A DNA stretch of 64,000 nucleotides from Desulfurivibrionaceae bacterium (GTDB lineage: Bacteria; Desulfobacterota; Desulfobulbia; Desulfobulbales; VMSU01). The notes below the pieces were generated by a model. That model saw only the letters and a program-made list of their open reading frames with translations, did not search any database and had not been told where the DNA came from. Positions within the stretch are counted from its first letter, which is position 1; each line of letters starts with the position of its first letter. Location: assembly GCA_030145275.1 (NCBI GenBank), contig JAQYVV010000001.1, positions 1 through 64,000 of the forward strand, in the 5' to 3' direction. The translations under genes were made by a program, and so were the position numbers. This document shows positions 52,352 to 59,664 of the stretch, piece after piece.

Positions 52352-52912
52352 ATGGGGTTTTTTAAAAGGCCGTTCGGCAAGAAAGAGAAAAAAACGTTCG
52401 AGTTTGATTCTGAGAAACTTGTTAGGGGGATAATCTACGGTCTTTCTCCCTGCTCTAGATATGTTGTTATTGCCAGTCCTCGCTATGACAGCCGCAACAA
52501 TTCATGTGATTTTGTGATGCATCCGCATGAGTTATTACGATGGCTAGAGGTGCAAATTGAAGCAGAGGAATACGCTCGTGATGAGGTAGAATGTGCTACA
52601 GCTGAGGCGATGATAATATGGTTAAGAAACGCTGATTGTTCAAATGATAATTTTACGTATATAACTGAAGACTTAATTTTTGAAATTCTTGACCCTAAGG
52701 GAGACGAATTCGAATTTTTCATAAAAAATTATAATGCATCGATATATTGCATAAAATGCGGTTATTTTGTGGAAGCAGTTTATGCTGGGAAACGGGAAGT
52801 TCTCATGCCTTTTTACCATGGGCCTGGATATTCGCACTCGTCAAATGAAGATGTGTGGGATTGCCAAGAAGGACATCAACTCTATTTTGTTGAAGAAAGT
52901 TTTGTTTTATAA
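52352..52912 (+). CDS. Unknown cargo protein with a possible zinc site
   Basis: A 186-residue protein with a basic N-terminus (FFKRPFGKKEKK), a central acidic helix (EVQIEAEEYARDEVECATAEAMIIWLRN) and a C-terminal part with CIKC and, 38 residues later, CQEGH, a plausible treble-clef zinc site. No family is recognised. It lies between the HNH-like N-terminal protein and the HNH nuclease gene, all on the plus strand, so it is likely part of the same cassette. AT-rich by eye. Confidence 0.45.
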   Translation: MGFFKRPFGKKEKKTFEFDSEKLVRGIIYGLSPCSRYVVIASPRYDSRNNSCDFVMHPHELLRWLEVQIEAEEYARDEVECATAEAMIIWLRNADCSNDNFTYITEDLIFEILDPKGDEFEFFIKNYNASIYCIKCGYFVEAVYAGKREVLMPFYHGPGYSHSSNEDVWDCQEGHQLYFVEESFVL

Positions 52913-53024
52913 AAAATTTGTGATGCCATTAACTAAAAAGAATAAAATATAATTTTAGGAACACCATAACTGAAGGTAAAGAACAGAAATATGTTCCAAA
53001 CGAAAATAAATAGAGGTTAGAGAT

Positions 53025-53888
53025 ATGCCAGTTGTTAAAAAAGAAAATGAATTAGCCTTATATCCTTTATCTGGCTTTGTGCTAATATCCATATTTGACA
53101 CAAAAACACAAAAAATTATATCACGAGATGGTGATTTTCCATTTATTTTTGCAATTAATAAATCTGGTGACACACCTGTTAATAGATTTATTAGTGATGT
53201 TAAAACGCGTTACGGTGTGAATAAATTTGGCATATTAAGCCACAATCAAATTGTTTTGTTTTTTGAAACAACAAAAGAAAATAAATTTTATTTTAGATCG
53301 GATGAGCCGAAGAGCTATGTTTTTACAAAAGATAGTGTGGATGCAAACATTGTACGAAGTATGGACACGAATAATATCCCTATTTCAAATCCTCCCAAAA
53401 CCAGTATCAAAAATGTACAGAACGGCAATGTTCGTTATAAAGGAAATGCAATTGGAAACGCTCAAAACTTATTTATAAGGAACATTCTTAGCGATTTGGG
53501 TATTGAGTCATTCTCAAAATCTGACTGGGCAGAAACTCTGGGATATTTTGATCATAAATGTGCGTATTGTGGAGAAAGTAAAAATTTAATAAAGGAGCAT
53601 GCTGTTCCTATCAATAAATCAAAACTTGGGGAACATAAATTAGGGAATTTGGTACCTAGCTGCAAAGGCTGTAACGATAAAAAGCACCATTCAAGCTATG
53701 AAGATTTTTTAGAAAATAATCCAGAAAAAATTAAAAAAATTAAGGAGTATATGAAAATCAAGAAGTATCAGCCATTAATGGAACATAAAGATTTTCATGC
53801 TATCAAAGAAATACTGAGTTTAGCTCATGGTGAAATTGGACTACTAGCTGAAAGATATATCACAATACTCAATAAATTAAATCCATGA
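53025..53888 (+). CDS. HNH endonuclease (cargo)
   Basis: The 287-residue protein has a C-terminal HNH domain: CAYCG (Cys179, Cys182), then NLIKEHAVPI with the catalytic EH pair, NLVPSCKGCNDKKH with the second Cys pair and a C-terminal His. This is the cysteine-flanked HNH type common in restriction and homing enzymes. The N-terminal 170 residues (FVLISIFDTKTQKIISRDGDFPFIF; YPLSGFVLISIF) are beta-rich without known family and may select the target. It is last in the 51.7-53.9 kb cassette. A role in anti-phage defence or DNA cleavage is inferred from context. It could also be a homing or moron nuclease. Confidence 0.72.
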   Translation: MPVVKKENELALYPLSGFVLISIFDTKTQKIISRDGDFPFIFAINKSGDTPVNRFISDVKTRYGVNKFGILSHNQIVLFFETTKENKFYFRSDEPKSYVFTKDSVDANIVRSMDTNNIPISNPPKTSIKNVQNGNVRYKGNAIGNAQNLFIRNILSDLGIESFSKSDWAETLGYFDHKCAYCGESKNLIKEHAVPINKSKLGEHKLGNLVPSCKGCNDKKHHSSYEDFLENNPEKIKKIKEYMKIKKYQPLMEHKDFHAIKEILSLAHGEIGLLAERYITILNKLNP

Positions 53889-53995
53889 CAAATCGCTAGG
53901 TATTACTGAATGACATCTTAACAGGCTGATTCTCATATTCGAACTTGTTGTGGTAATCAAATGAATGGCAATTCTGAAATTTTACCGATAAAAAG

Positions 53996-54124
53996 TTGTT
54001 TTATCGGCAATATTTCGGTATAAAATAGATACAAATAACGGAAACTTTTGCTCCTCTTTTTAGGAGATAAGCAAAGTAAGCCCGGCTAGAGAGTCCTCAT
54101 GCTCTCTAGCCGGGCTTTTTTTTT
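53996..54124 (+). promoter_or_regulatory. Late-control module, copy 2: promoter, leader hairpin and intrinsic terminator
   Basis: TTGTTT (53996-54001), a 17-base spacer and TATAAA (54019-54024) form the promoter. The leader repeats copy 1 from AACGGAAACTTTTGCTC (54037-54053) to GCAAAG, and the terminator has 15-base arms AGCCCGGCTAGAGAG (54079-54093) and complement (54102-54116) with a T-run to 54124. The holin-like gene starts 28 bases later. Promoter and leader identity with the copy at 44 kb is high across about 85 bases, while the terminator loops differ (39 versus 8 bases), pointing to a conserved working part. Confidence 0.75.
54079..54124 (+). terminator. Intrinsic terminator of late-control module copy 2
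   Basis: Perfect 15-base arms around an 8-base loop with a run of nine T residues. Compared with copy 1, one arm position changes on both sides (T to C and A to G), a compensatory pair that keeps the stem and shows selection for structure. Confidence 0.88.
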
Positions 54125-54151
54125 GGAAAAGACATTATATCGGAGGCCACC

Positions 54152-54448
54152 ATGGCAAACACGGCTTACACCCTAACTGGCGCTACTGACTGGCCAATGC
54201 TGGTTGCAACCTTGAAGTTTCTTGGCGGTGTGGTGTACGGGCTGTTGGCGCTCATAGCCGCCTTGATAGCAGCGATGTGGTTTGACTTTAGGAAGTCTTT
54301 TAAGGAGCACCAGGACGGGGAGGCGGAGAGGTGCGCTCAGTGTGTCGCAAAGAGAGATGATGAGTTTGAGGCAATATGGGAGACTTTTGATATCTGTTGT
54401 CCCCGGCACGGTAACAGGCCAACGGTAAGGGATAAGGGGGGCGGGTGA
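54152..54448 (+). CDS. Holin-like small membrane protein
   Basis: A 98-residue protein with one clear membrane segment (FLGGVVYGLLALIAALIAAMWF, residues about 24-45), preceded by a Thr/Ala N-terminus and followed by a basic-acidic cytoplasmic tail containing CAQC and CC pairs. It directly precedes the endolysin gene (TGATG overlap), the usual place of a holin. One transmembrane helix is the class III holin layout, but spanin-type roles cannot be excluded. Ribosome site GGAGG. Confidence 0.6.
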   Translation: MANTAYTLTGATDWPMLVATLKFLGGVVYGLLALIAALIAAMWFDFRKSFKEHQDGEAERCAQCVAKRDDEFEAIWETFDICCPRHGNRPTVRDKGGG

Positions 54449-54909
54449 TGCCGGAATACAGCAATATATCCCAGTCAAGGCTGGATACATGCGACGTTGA
54501 TCTTCAGGATGTTTTTACTTTGGCAATCGAGATATTTGACTGCTCTATCCTTGAAGGGTACCGGGGGGAAGAGAAGCAGAATGGCTATTTTACTCGGGGG
54601 CTGTCAAAGATCAAATTCCCGCATGGCAAGCATAACAAGATTCCATCAGAGGCGGTGGATGCGGCTCCCTACCCTGTGGTCTGGGTGAGCAAGGAGGCCT
54701 TGCTTCGCTCCATTGCAGATCACAACAGGGGGGAATTGTTTTCCAGGCTAAATGAACTTTTGCGCTGGTATCATTTTGCCGGGATCGTCAAGGGCATAGG
54801 CCATGCCAAGGGTATTGATATTCGCTGGGGCGGAGATTGGGACGGGGATTTTAGTTTTATCGACCAGGACTTTGATGATCTGCCGCATTTCGAGGTGATA
54901 AAGAAATGA
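54448..54909 (+). CDS. Endolysin, M15-type peptidase (L-alanyl-D-glutamate endopeptidase-like)
   Basis: The 153-residue enzyme has the M15 layout: SQSRLDTCDVDLQDVF near the start, GYRGEEKQNGYF, then FPHGKHNKIPSEAVDAAPYP (zinc His and Asp), and WGGDWDGDFSF...LPHFEV with the last zinc His. These are the ligands of the peptidoglycan endopeptidases of phages such as T5. No signal peptide is present, so release depends on the holin-like protein encoded just before. It cuts the stem peptide of the host wall at lysis. The gene is coupled to both neighbours. Confidence 0.9.
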   Translation: MPEYSNISQSRLDTCDVDLQDVFTLAIEIFDCSILEGYRGEEKQNGYFTRGLSKIKFPHGKHNKIPSEAVDAAPYPVVWVSKEALLRSIADHNRGELFSRLNELLRWYHFAGIVKGIGHAKGIDIRWGGDWDGDFSFIDQDFDDLPHFEVIKK

Positions 54910-55259
54910 AATACGACCTATGGGCTCCACCTGAATACTGGCTTTTAAGTAATGTGGAAAGGTTGTGTATCTGTAATGGCTGTGGCTCTTCACAGGCTAA
55001 ATTCGATTTCATCCCTGACACTATGTATCTCCTTAATATCAGCGAGGCCTGCGATATCCACGACTATATGTATCACGTCGGTATTACTGAAGAGGACAAG
55101 ATGGAGGCTGACCGGAGATTCTTAAGCAACCTGTTGAGGATCATCAATACTGCGGGCGGTTTTCTGCGCTGGTTCAGACGTAGGCGGGCCTTGAAATATT
55201 ATGAAGCCGTTGTTGAACTTGGCGGGCCCGCTTTCTGGGAAGGTAAAGAGGGGGGGTAA
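54906..55259 (+). CDS. Phospholipase-A2-like phage protein
   Basis: The 117-residue protein starts WAPPEYWLLSNVERLCICNGCGSS and has ISEACDIHDYMYHVG, where His52-Asp53 and Tyr56 copy the PLA2 catalytic HDxxY, with a later Asp69 (EADRRF) in the position of the calcium/His-pairing Asp. A C-terminal basic helix follows. Related sequences are common near lysis or tail genes of short-tailed phages. It could open membranes during lysis or entry. The disulphides of secreted PLA2 enzymes are not seen, so the match is limited to the active-site region. Coupled with the endolysin gene (ATGA). Confidence 0.55.
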   Translation: MKYDLWAPPEYWLLSNVERLCICNGCGSSQAKFDFIPDTMYLLNISEACDIHDYMYHVGITEEDKMEADRRFLSNLLRIINTAGGFLRWFRRRRALKYYEAVVELGGPAFWEGKEGG

Positions 55260-56803
55260 TGGCAGACGCAACTGTAGTAACTGATTTCGTCGGTAATCTC
55301 ATAACTAATTGTGATTCTGCGACTGCTGATGGGATATGGACTGGAGTTCCAATGATAGCGGGGAACTCTGATCCGGCCCCGCTAGAAGGTCTTAATCGCT
55401 TAGCGGGTGTTTTTAAGAATATTACAGATTCATCGAATGACACTTTCTTTGCGCCCACGGTTGCGGAGAATCTGACGGATAGTCATTTACGAATACCGTT
55501 TATGACATCTCTTAAACCCATCTTGAAAACTTTTGCTCTTGGTGGAATTGAGGTCATCCTGTCGGACGGGTCAAATACCGCAAACTACATTGTCTCAGGT
55601 GGTGATAAATATATCGGCGGCTGGGAGCCCTTGGTCTTGGATGTAAACGCCACTCCTTCCTCTGGGACAGCGCCAAATATGTCGGCCCTTACCTCCATCG
55701 GTTTTATTATGAGACTGACTACTGGTGGTAAGAACCAGGAAACGGCCTGGGTTGATTATATCACTCATGGTGATGGCTTACAGAGTATCACGGGCGGCAC
55801 GTCTGGAGATGAAATAACCTTCGATGATATTGTTGCTCAAGATACTTATTTCAAAATATTTGAGAAGCTGGCTGGCGTGTATCGGTGCAGGGGGGAGTTT
55901 GTCCTTGGGAGCACGACTTCTGGTGATTGTTATTTTAAGGACTCCGGCAAGACTTTCTTCTTTGATGATCTGATTGTTGCAGACACTCTTTATAAGCTGA
56001 AGGCCGTGGGTAATGCGGCGACGGTCACCTCGCCGGATCTTTCAGGGATTAGTTTTTCATCAGAGACCAGGCCATATCTGGTTGACTTTACCGATGCAAA
56101 TATTGATTCGGTGCTTCTTAACGGCACAACTTTTCAAAATGCCACCTCCGGAGTCAATTTAAGTGGGGTTTGTGAGGGAGTTGGGACGATTCTTGATAAT
56201 CCTGGACCGATCTCTCCTGGCACTGCGGTGTTGACCAATCTCACAGTAAAAAATTCGGCTGAGGCGATTGCCCTCACATTGCCGGCAACTCACAATATTG
56301 CCTCCGCCTCGTTTTTTTCTACCGGGACCGGTCATGCAGTATCCGGTTTTGCGGTTGCCGGAGATTATACCTTAGCCAATTTCTTCTTCTATGACTATGC
56401 CGCAACCGATGGCTCCACGGGCAATGAGGCGGTTTATGTCTCTGCAACCACGGGCACAGTGAATATTACCATCAGCGGCGGTACTATTCCTTCAATTATG
56501 AGTGCAGGGGCCACGGTTAATGTGCTTACCGATGTTGTCGTGACCATCGGAGCATCGGTGTCATTGCTTGGGGCAGAGGTTCGGATATATGACATGGACA
56601 ATCTGCCAGCAGGATCTCTTGGCACAGAGTTGGCCGGGGCTGAATCACATGATGCGGCGACTTTTCTTTTTTCAAGCGGGGCCGGGAATGTCGTTTGGAT
56701 TCAGATAATGAAAGCAGGCTTTGTTGAGTTTGGGCAAGAATTTACCATGCCAGCGTTTGATGCAGTATTTACGGCCCGATTGAGGGCAGAATTAAACTCT
56801 TAA
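55259..56803 (+). CDS. Tail-associated beta-rich protein, 514 residues
   Basis: The protein is rich in Thr, Ser, Gly and Ala with many short strands. The N-terminal 130 residues (WTGVPMIAGNSDPAPLEGLNRLAGVFKNITDSSNDTFF) look globular. The middle (VNLSGVCEGVGTILDNPGPISPGTAVLTNLTVKNSAEAIALTLPATHNIASASFFS) has the spaced hydrophobic pattern of a right-handed beta helix. No enzyme motif is visible. The start TAATG overlaps the previous stop. Role as a tail or fibre-base component is inferred from place in the distal tail module. Confidence 0.55.
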   Translation: MADATVVTDFVGNLITNCDSATADGIWTGVPMIAGNSDPAPLEGLNRLAGVFKNITDSSNDTFFAPTVAENLTDSHLRIPFMTSLKPILKTFALGGIEVILSDGSNTANYIVSGGDKYIGGWEPLVLDVNATPSSGTAPNMSALTSIGFIMRLTTGGKNQETAWVDYITHGDGLQSITGGTSGDEITFDDIVAQDTYFKIFEKLAGVYRCRGEFVLGSTTSGDCYFKDSGKTFFFDDLIVADTLYKLKAVGNAATVTSPDLSGISFSSETRPYLVDFTDANIDSVLLNGTTFQNATSGVNLSGVCEGVGTILDNPGPISPGTAVLTNLTVKNSAEAIALTLPATHNIASASFFSTGTGHAVSGFAVAGDYTLANFFFYDYAATDGSTGNEAVYVSATTGTVNITISGGTIPSIMSAGATVNVLTDVVVTIGASVSLLGAEVRIYDMDNLPAGSLGTELAGAESHDAATFLFSSGAGNVVWIQIMKAGFVEFGQEFTMPAFDAVFTARLRAELNS

Positions 56804-56817
56804 AAGGGGAGAATGTT

Positions 56818-58353
56818 ATGGCATTACTTATCGACCACACCAATTACCACCTGTACCTGAAACAATCGACCCAGGGGCGGGCCGGTACACCGGATGGCAA
56901 TATCTTCTTTGATAAAGCCAATGACCGTATCGAGCTTATCGGCGTTGATGAACTGGCGACCTTTGATCATACCGGAATGGGTGGCGGGGCTTCTGACCCG
57001 AACCAGTTAGCGAATTTTGAAGGTATTACTATCCGAGGTCTCTATAACTTTGAGAACCAAGAGCGCTCAGTTGATGAGAGTTTGCGTCAGTTTTTGAGAG
57101 GAACCGGCGGTACATACCGCTTTGCCGGGGCTTACAACTTTATTAACGGTGTTAAGCTTGATGATACAGTCCTTGGTGATGGTTCAACAGACAGAAACAA
57201 GATTCGCGGGTCTGGTTGGATTGAGTACGCGGATACCTTAGATGGGGAGACAGATGTTGACCGGATTTTCCACGGCGTTCTTTCTCTGGTTGATGTCCAG
57301 GCGACAACCATTCCCAAATGGGCTTTGGTAACTGCAACAGATGAAGCAACTCTTCAGGCGGCGGCATGGACTGACTTTGTACGTCTCGGTGATGTCAACG
57401 AAGCCGTGCAGGTCTATGGCGATACGACCTATGGCGATGCCAGTGCCGGTGATTTTGATTACACGACCAGGAACCTGATAATCAGGGTGCGAAGCTGGGG
57501 TTATAATCCAGGAGAAACAACCTCGCTTCTTACTCAGATTACTGAGTTCTCCGGCTTCTCGGCTGGTTACGGTGTGGGTGAATCCATCAACCCTGCCAAT
57601 ACTTTTGATGTTGCAAATGTTTATGGCGGGGTTCAGGTTTCGCCCTGGACAGGTATGAGTCTTATCAAGGCCGCACCCACCACGAAGACAGGTTTCAATG
57701 AGTCGGACGGTGATTTTACCTGGATACTCACAAATACAGAAAGCGGTACGGCACAGGAATGCGCGGCGTTTCTGGACGCTTTATCTCTTCAGGATGTTGA
57801 TGTTGATGATGGGGCAGGTTCTTACAACGGTCAGAAGGGTCGGGTCTGGTACAGCAGAAATGCTGAGGGTAAAATTGTTACTGCAAGTATTGGCGGCGAA
57901 GGTCTGTTTATTGACGGGCTAAGTGTTGCGGAACAACAAAATGTAATCCAGACAGACGATGCTGCCGCCCAGAAAACGTACCCGTTCTTCCCTGAGCTTA
58001 GGTTGTTTGTAGGGCTGCCTGCAAAAGCTGATGCCAACGCCTGGTATCATATCTTTTATGAAGATGGGGCAGCGGCGGCTGATTTTGATACCGACGGGGC
58101 TGTGACTGTTGAGGATTCTGGGGCCGCGCCCATGAAGGGACTATGCTCCACGGCTGATGCAAACGGGTATATATCCCTGGCCTATGCCTATGACACAAAT
58201 ACCCAGGCCGGACTTTCCGCCGGAGCAGATAAAAATATGGTTGCGATAGTTGAAGGTGACGGCGGAGTGGCTCAAGATATTACATATTTCCTTATGGAGC
58301 GCATTACCACGGTTAATGTCACCTGCGCCCCCGGTGCTGATCTCAACGCATAG
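56818..58353 (+). CDS. Virion-associated protein, 511 residues
   Basis: A soluble beta-rich protein: MALLIDHTNYHLYLKQSTQGRAGTPDGNIFFDKANDRIELIG, then repeated Asp/Gly/Thr-rich strands to the end. I know such proteins as part of the distal tail or capsid-associated set in related phages, without assigned function. No membrane segment, coiled coil or catalytic motif was found. Ribosome site AAGGGG; the next gene follows after eight bases. Confidence 0.5.
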   Translation: MALLIDHTNYHLYLKQSTQGRAGTPDGNIFFDKANDRIELIGVDELATFDHTGMGGGASDPNQLANFEGITIRGLYNFENQERSVDESLRQFLRGTGGTYRFAGAYNFINGVKLDDTVLGDGSTDRNKIRGSGWIEYADTLDGETDVDRIFHGVLSLVDVQATTIPKWALVTATDEATLQAAAWTDFVRLGDVNEAVQVYGDTTYGDASAGDFDYTTRNLIIRVRSWGYNPGETTSLLTQITEFSGFSAGYGVGESINPANTFDVANVYGGVQVSPWTGMSLIKAAPTTKTGFNESDGDFTWILTNTESGTAQECAAFLDALSLQDVDVDDGAGSYNGQKGRVWYSRNAEGKIVTASIGGEGLFIDGLSVAEQQNVIQTDDAAAQKTYPFFPELRLFVGLPAKADANAWYHIFYEDGAAAADFDTDGAVTVEDSGAAPMKGLCSTADANGYISLAYAYDTNTQAGLSAGADKNMVAIVEGDGGVAQDITYFLMERITTVNVTCAPGADLNA

Positions 58354-58361
58354 GTTTTACT

Positions 58362-59012
58362 ATGAGTGTTGCTGTCCCTGTCATAGAGTCGTTTGATGGT
58401 GCCAATAGACGTATCTACCTCAAACAGGGGGTAGATACCTTCCACTGGATCGAGGATATATACCGAGAGTATATTCGGGAGCGGCGTACTAACGAGGCTT
58501 TCCGGAAATGGAAACCCTTGATGAAGCAGTCCGGCAACGAGCCGAAGGGCGGGAATAAATACACGCCCAGGTATATTACGCTTTTGGCAGGTGCGCGGGT
58601 TATTCCATACGATGAAAATATTCTGATGACGGTTACAGGCGAGGGAATCACAGACAATGCCGACGTTGACCCTGACCCTTTTGATACGTCAACCAGGACT
58701 CAGCCCCTGAAATTATATATTACTCCTCCTGCAGCGGAGATAGTGCGGGCCGATGGGGAGATTGCGGTCATTCTGGAAATATTGGAGAATCCGATAACTT
58801 TGGCTGATGCTGTTTGGGCTCATTCTACAGGGGTCAAGGTGGCCTTGGATGCTGCATTTTCAGCCGGAATTGAGGGCGGGCGCTGGAAGATTGAGAATAA
58901 CCAGATGATTTTTTATGAAAGTGACAATGTGACGGAGATTGCCCGGTTTGACCTGAAAGACGGCAATGGTCTGCCTACTGAATCAAATGCAATGGAGAGA
59001 GTGAGAGCATGA
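58362..59012 (+). CDS. Small structural protein of the distal tail module
   Basis: The 216-residue protein starts VPVIESFDGANRRIYLKQGVDTFHWIEDIYREYIRERRTNEAFRKW, a pattern shared with small tail-region proteins of similar phages, and then a beta-rich Pro-containing part (LKLYITPPAAEIVRADGE). The end has DNVTEIARFDLKDGNGLP, a motif often seen at the C-terminus of phage tail proteins (nucleoside or polymer contact unknown). Overlaps the membrane microprotein gene as ATGA. Confidence 0.55.
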   Translation: MSVAVPVIESFDGANRRIYLKQGVDTFHWIEDIYREYIRERRTNEAFRKWKPLMKQSGNEPKGGNKYTPRYITLLAGARVIPYDENILMTVTGEGITDNADVDPDPFDTSTRTQPLKLYITPPAAEIVRADGEIAVILEILENPITLADAVWAHSTGVKVALDAAFSAGIEGGRWKIENNQMIFYESDNVTEIARFDLKDGNGLPTESNAMERVRA

Positions 59013-59173
59013 TAACCAGGGGATTAAATACTGATTCACTGATCGTGAGGGGGATAACCGCCATCGGCGTAATTGTCGGGATTATCGTCTCCGTTCCTTT
59101 GATATTTTTTAAGAAAGCGAAGCAATTAAAAAGTTTTGTAACCAGCAAACGAACCACATACTTCAGCAAGTAA
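59009..59173 (+). CDS. 54-residue membrane microprotein
   Basis: This short frame starts within the previous stop (ATGA) and ends before the next ribosome site (GTAAGGAG). It has one membrane segment (GITAIGVIVGIIVSVPLIFF) flanked by a short N-terminal tail and a strongly basic C-terminus (KKAKQLKSF...SKRTT), which predicts N-outside or membrane insertion with the basic tail inside. Possible holin-like or spanin-like accessory. No family recognised. Coupled translation supports it. Confidence 0.5.
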   Translation: MITRGLNTDSLIVRGITAIGVIVGIIVSVPLIFFKKAKQLKSFVTSKRTTYFSK

Positions 59174-59183
59174 GGAGCATATT

Positions 59184-59624
59184 ATGGCAGAAGGAGATGG
59201 AGCATTATACAACGAGTTCAAGGCGAGGATGCCGGAGGGATATTATAACCTTGCCTCTGGCGGCGATGACATAAAGGTTATGTTGGTGGGGGCCGGATAT
59301 ACACCAGATATAGATGCCCATGTAGTCAAGGTGGAAATTACCGATGAGTGTGTTGGTACTGGCTATACCGCAGGGGGCAAACTGTTGACAGGGCAGAACA
59401 TAGTTAAGGACGGGACGTTAGACAGGGCTATCTTTGATGCGGATGATGTTATCTGGACCGGTCTTGGGCCATTAAGTCCGCAACCAGCCTTCGCGGTTGT
59501 CTATGACGATACTCATGCCAGCAAACCTTTAATAGCTTATTGGGAGCTGACCACCTTAACAAATGGGGGGGACTATACTTTGCAAATGGCCTCCAGCCCT
59601 GACGCCATTATTATCCTGACATAA
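59184..59624 (+). CDS. Phage structural protein, 146 residues
   Basis: A beta-rich protein with ALYNEFKARMPEGYYNLASGGDDIKVMLVG and ARAIFDADDVIWTGLGPLSPQPAFAVVYDDTHASKPLIAYWEL. Similar small proteins occur beside tail-fibre genes of tailed phages and may serve as fibre chaperone or connector. This is only an inference from position. The ribosome site GTAAGGAGC gives ATG 59184. Confidence 0.5.
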   Translation: MAEGDGALYNEFKARMPEGYYNLASGGDDIKVMLVGAGYTPDIDAHVVKVEITDECVGTGYTAGGKLLTGQNIVKDGTLDRAIFDADDVIWTGLGPLSPQPAFAVVYDDTHASKPLIAYWELTTLTNGGDYTLQMASSPDAIIILT

Positions 59625-59664
59625 TGAAATCGGTGCTATGGTTTATTGATATGGGAGGCGTGAT

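Noticed and set aside
55533-55545. Third partial copy of the ACTTTTGCTCTT leader word
   Set aside because: It lies inside a clear coding sequence, has no promoter or terminator around it and is only about 12 bases long, so coincidence is enough.
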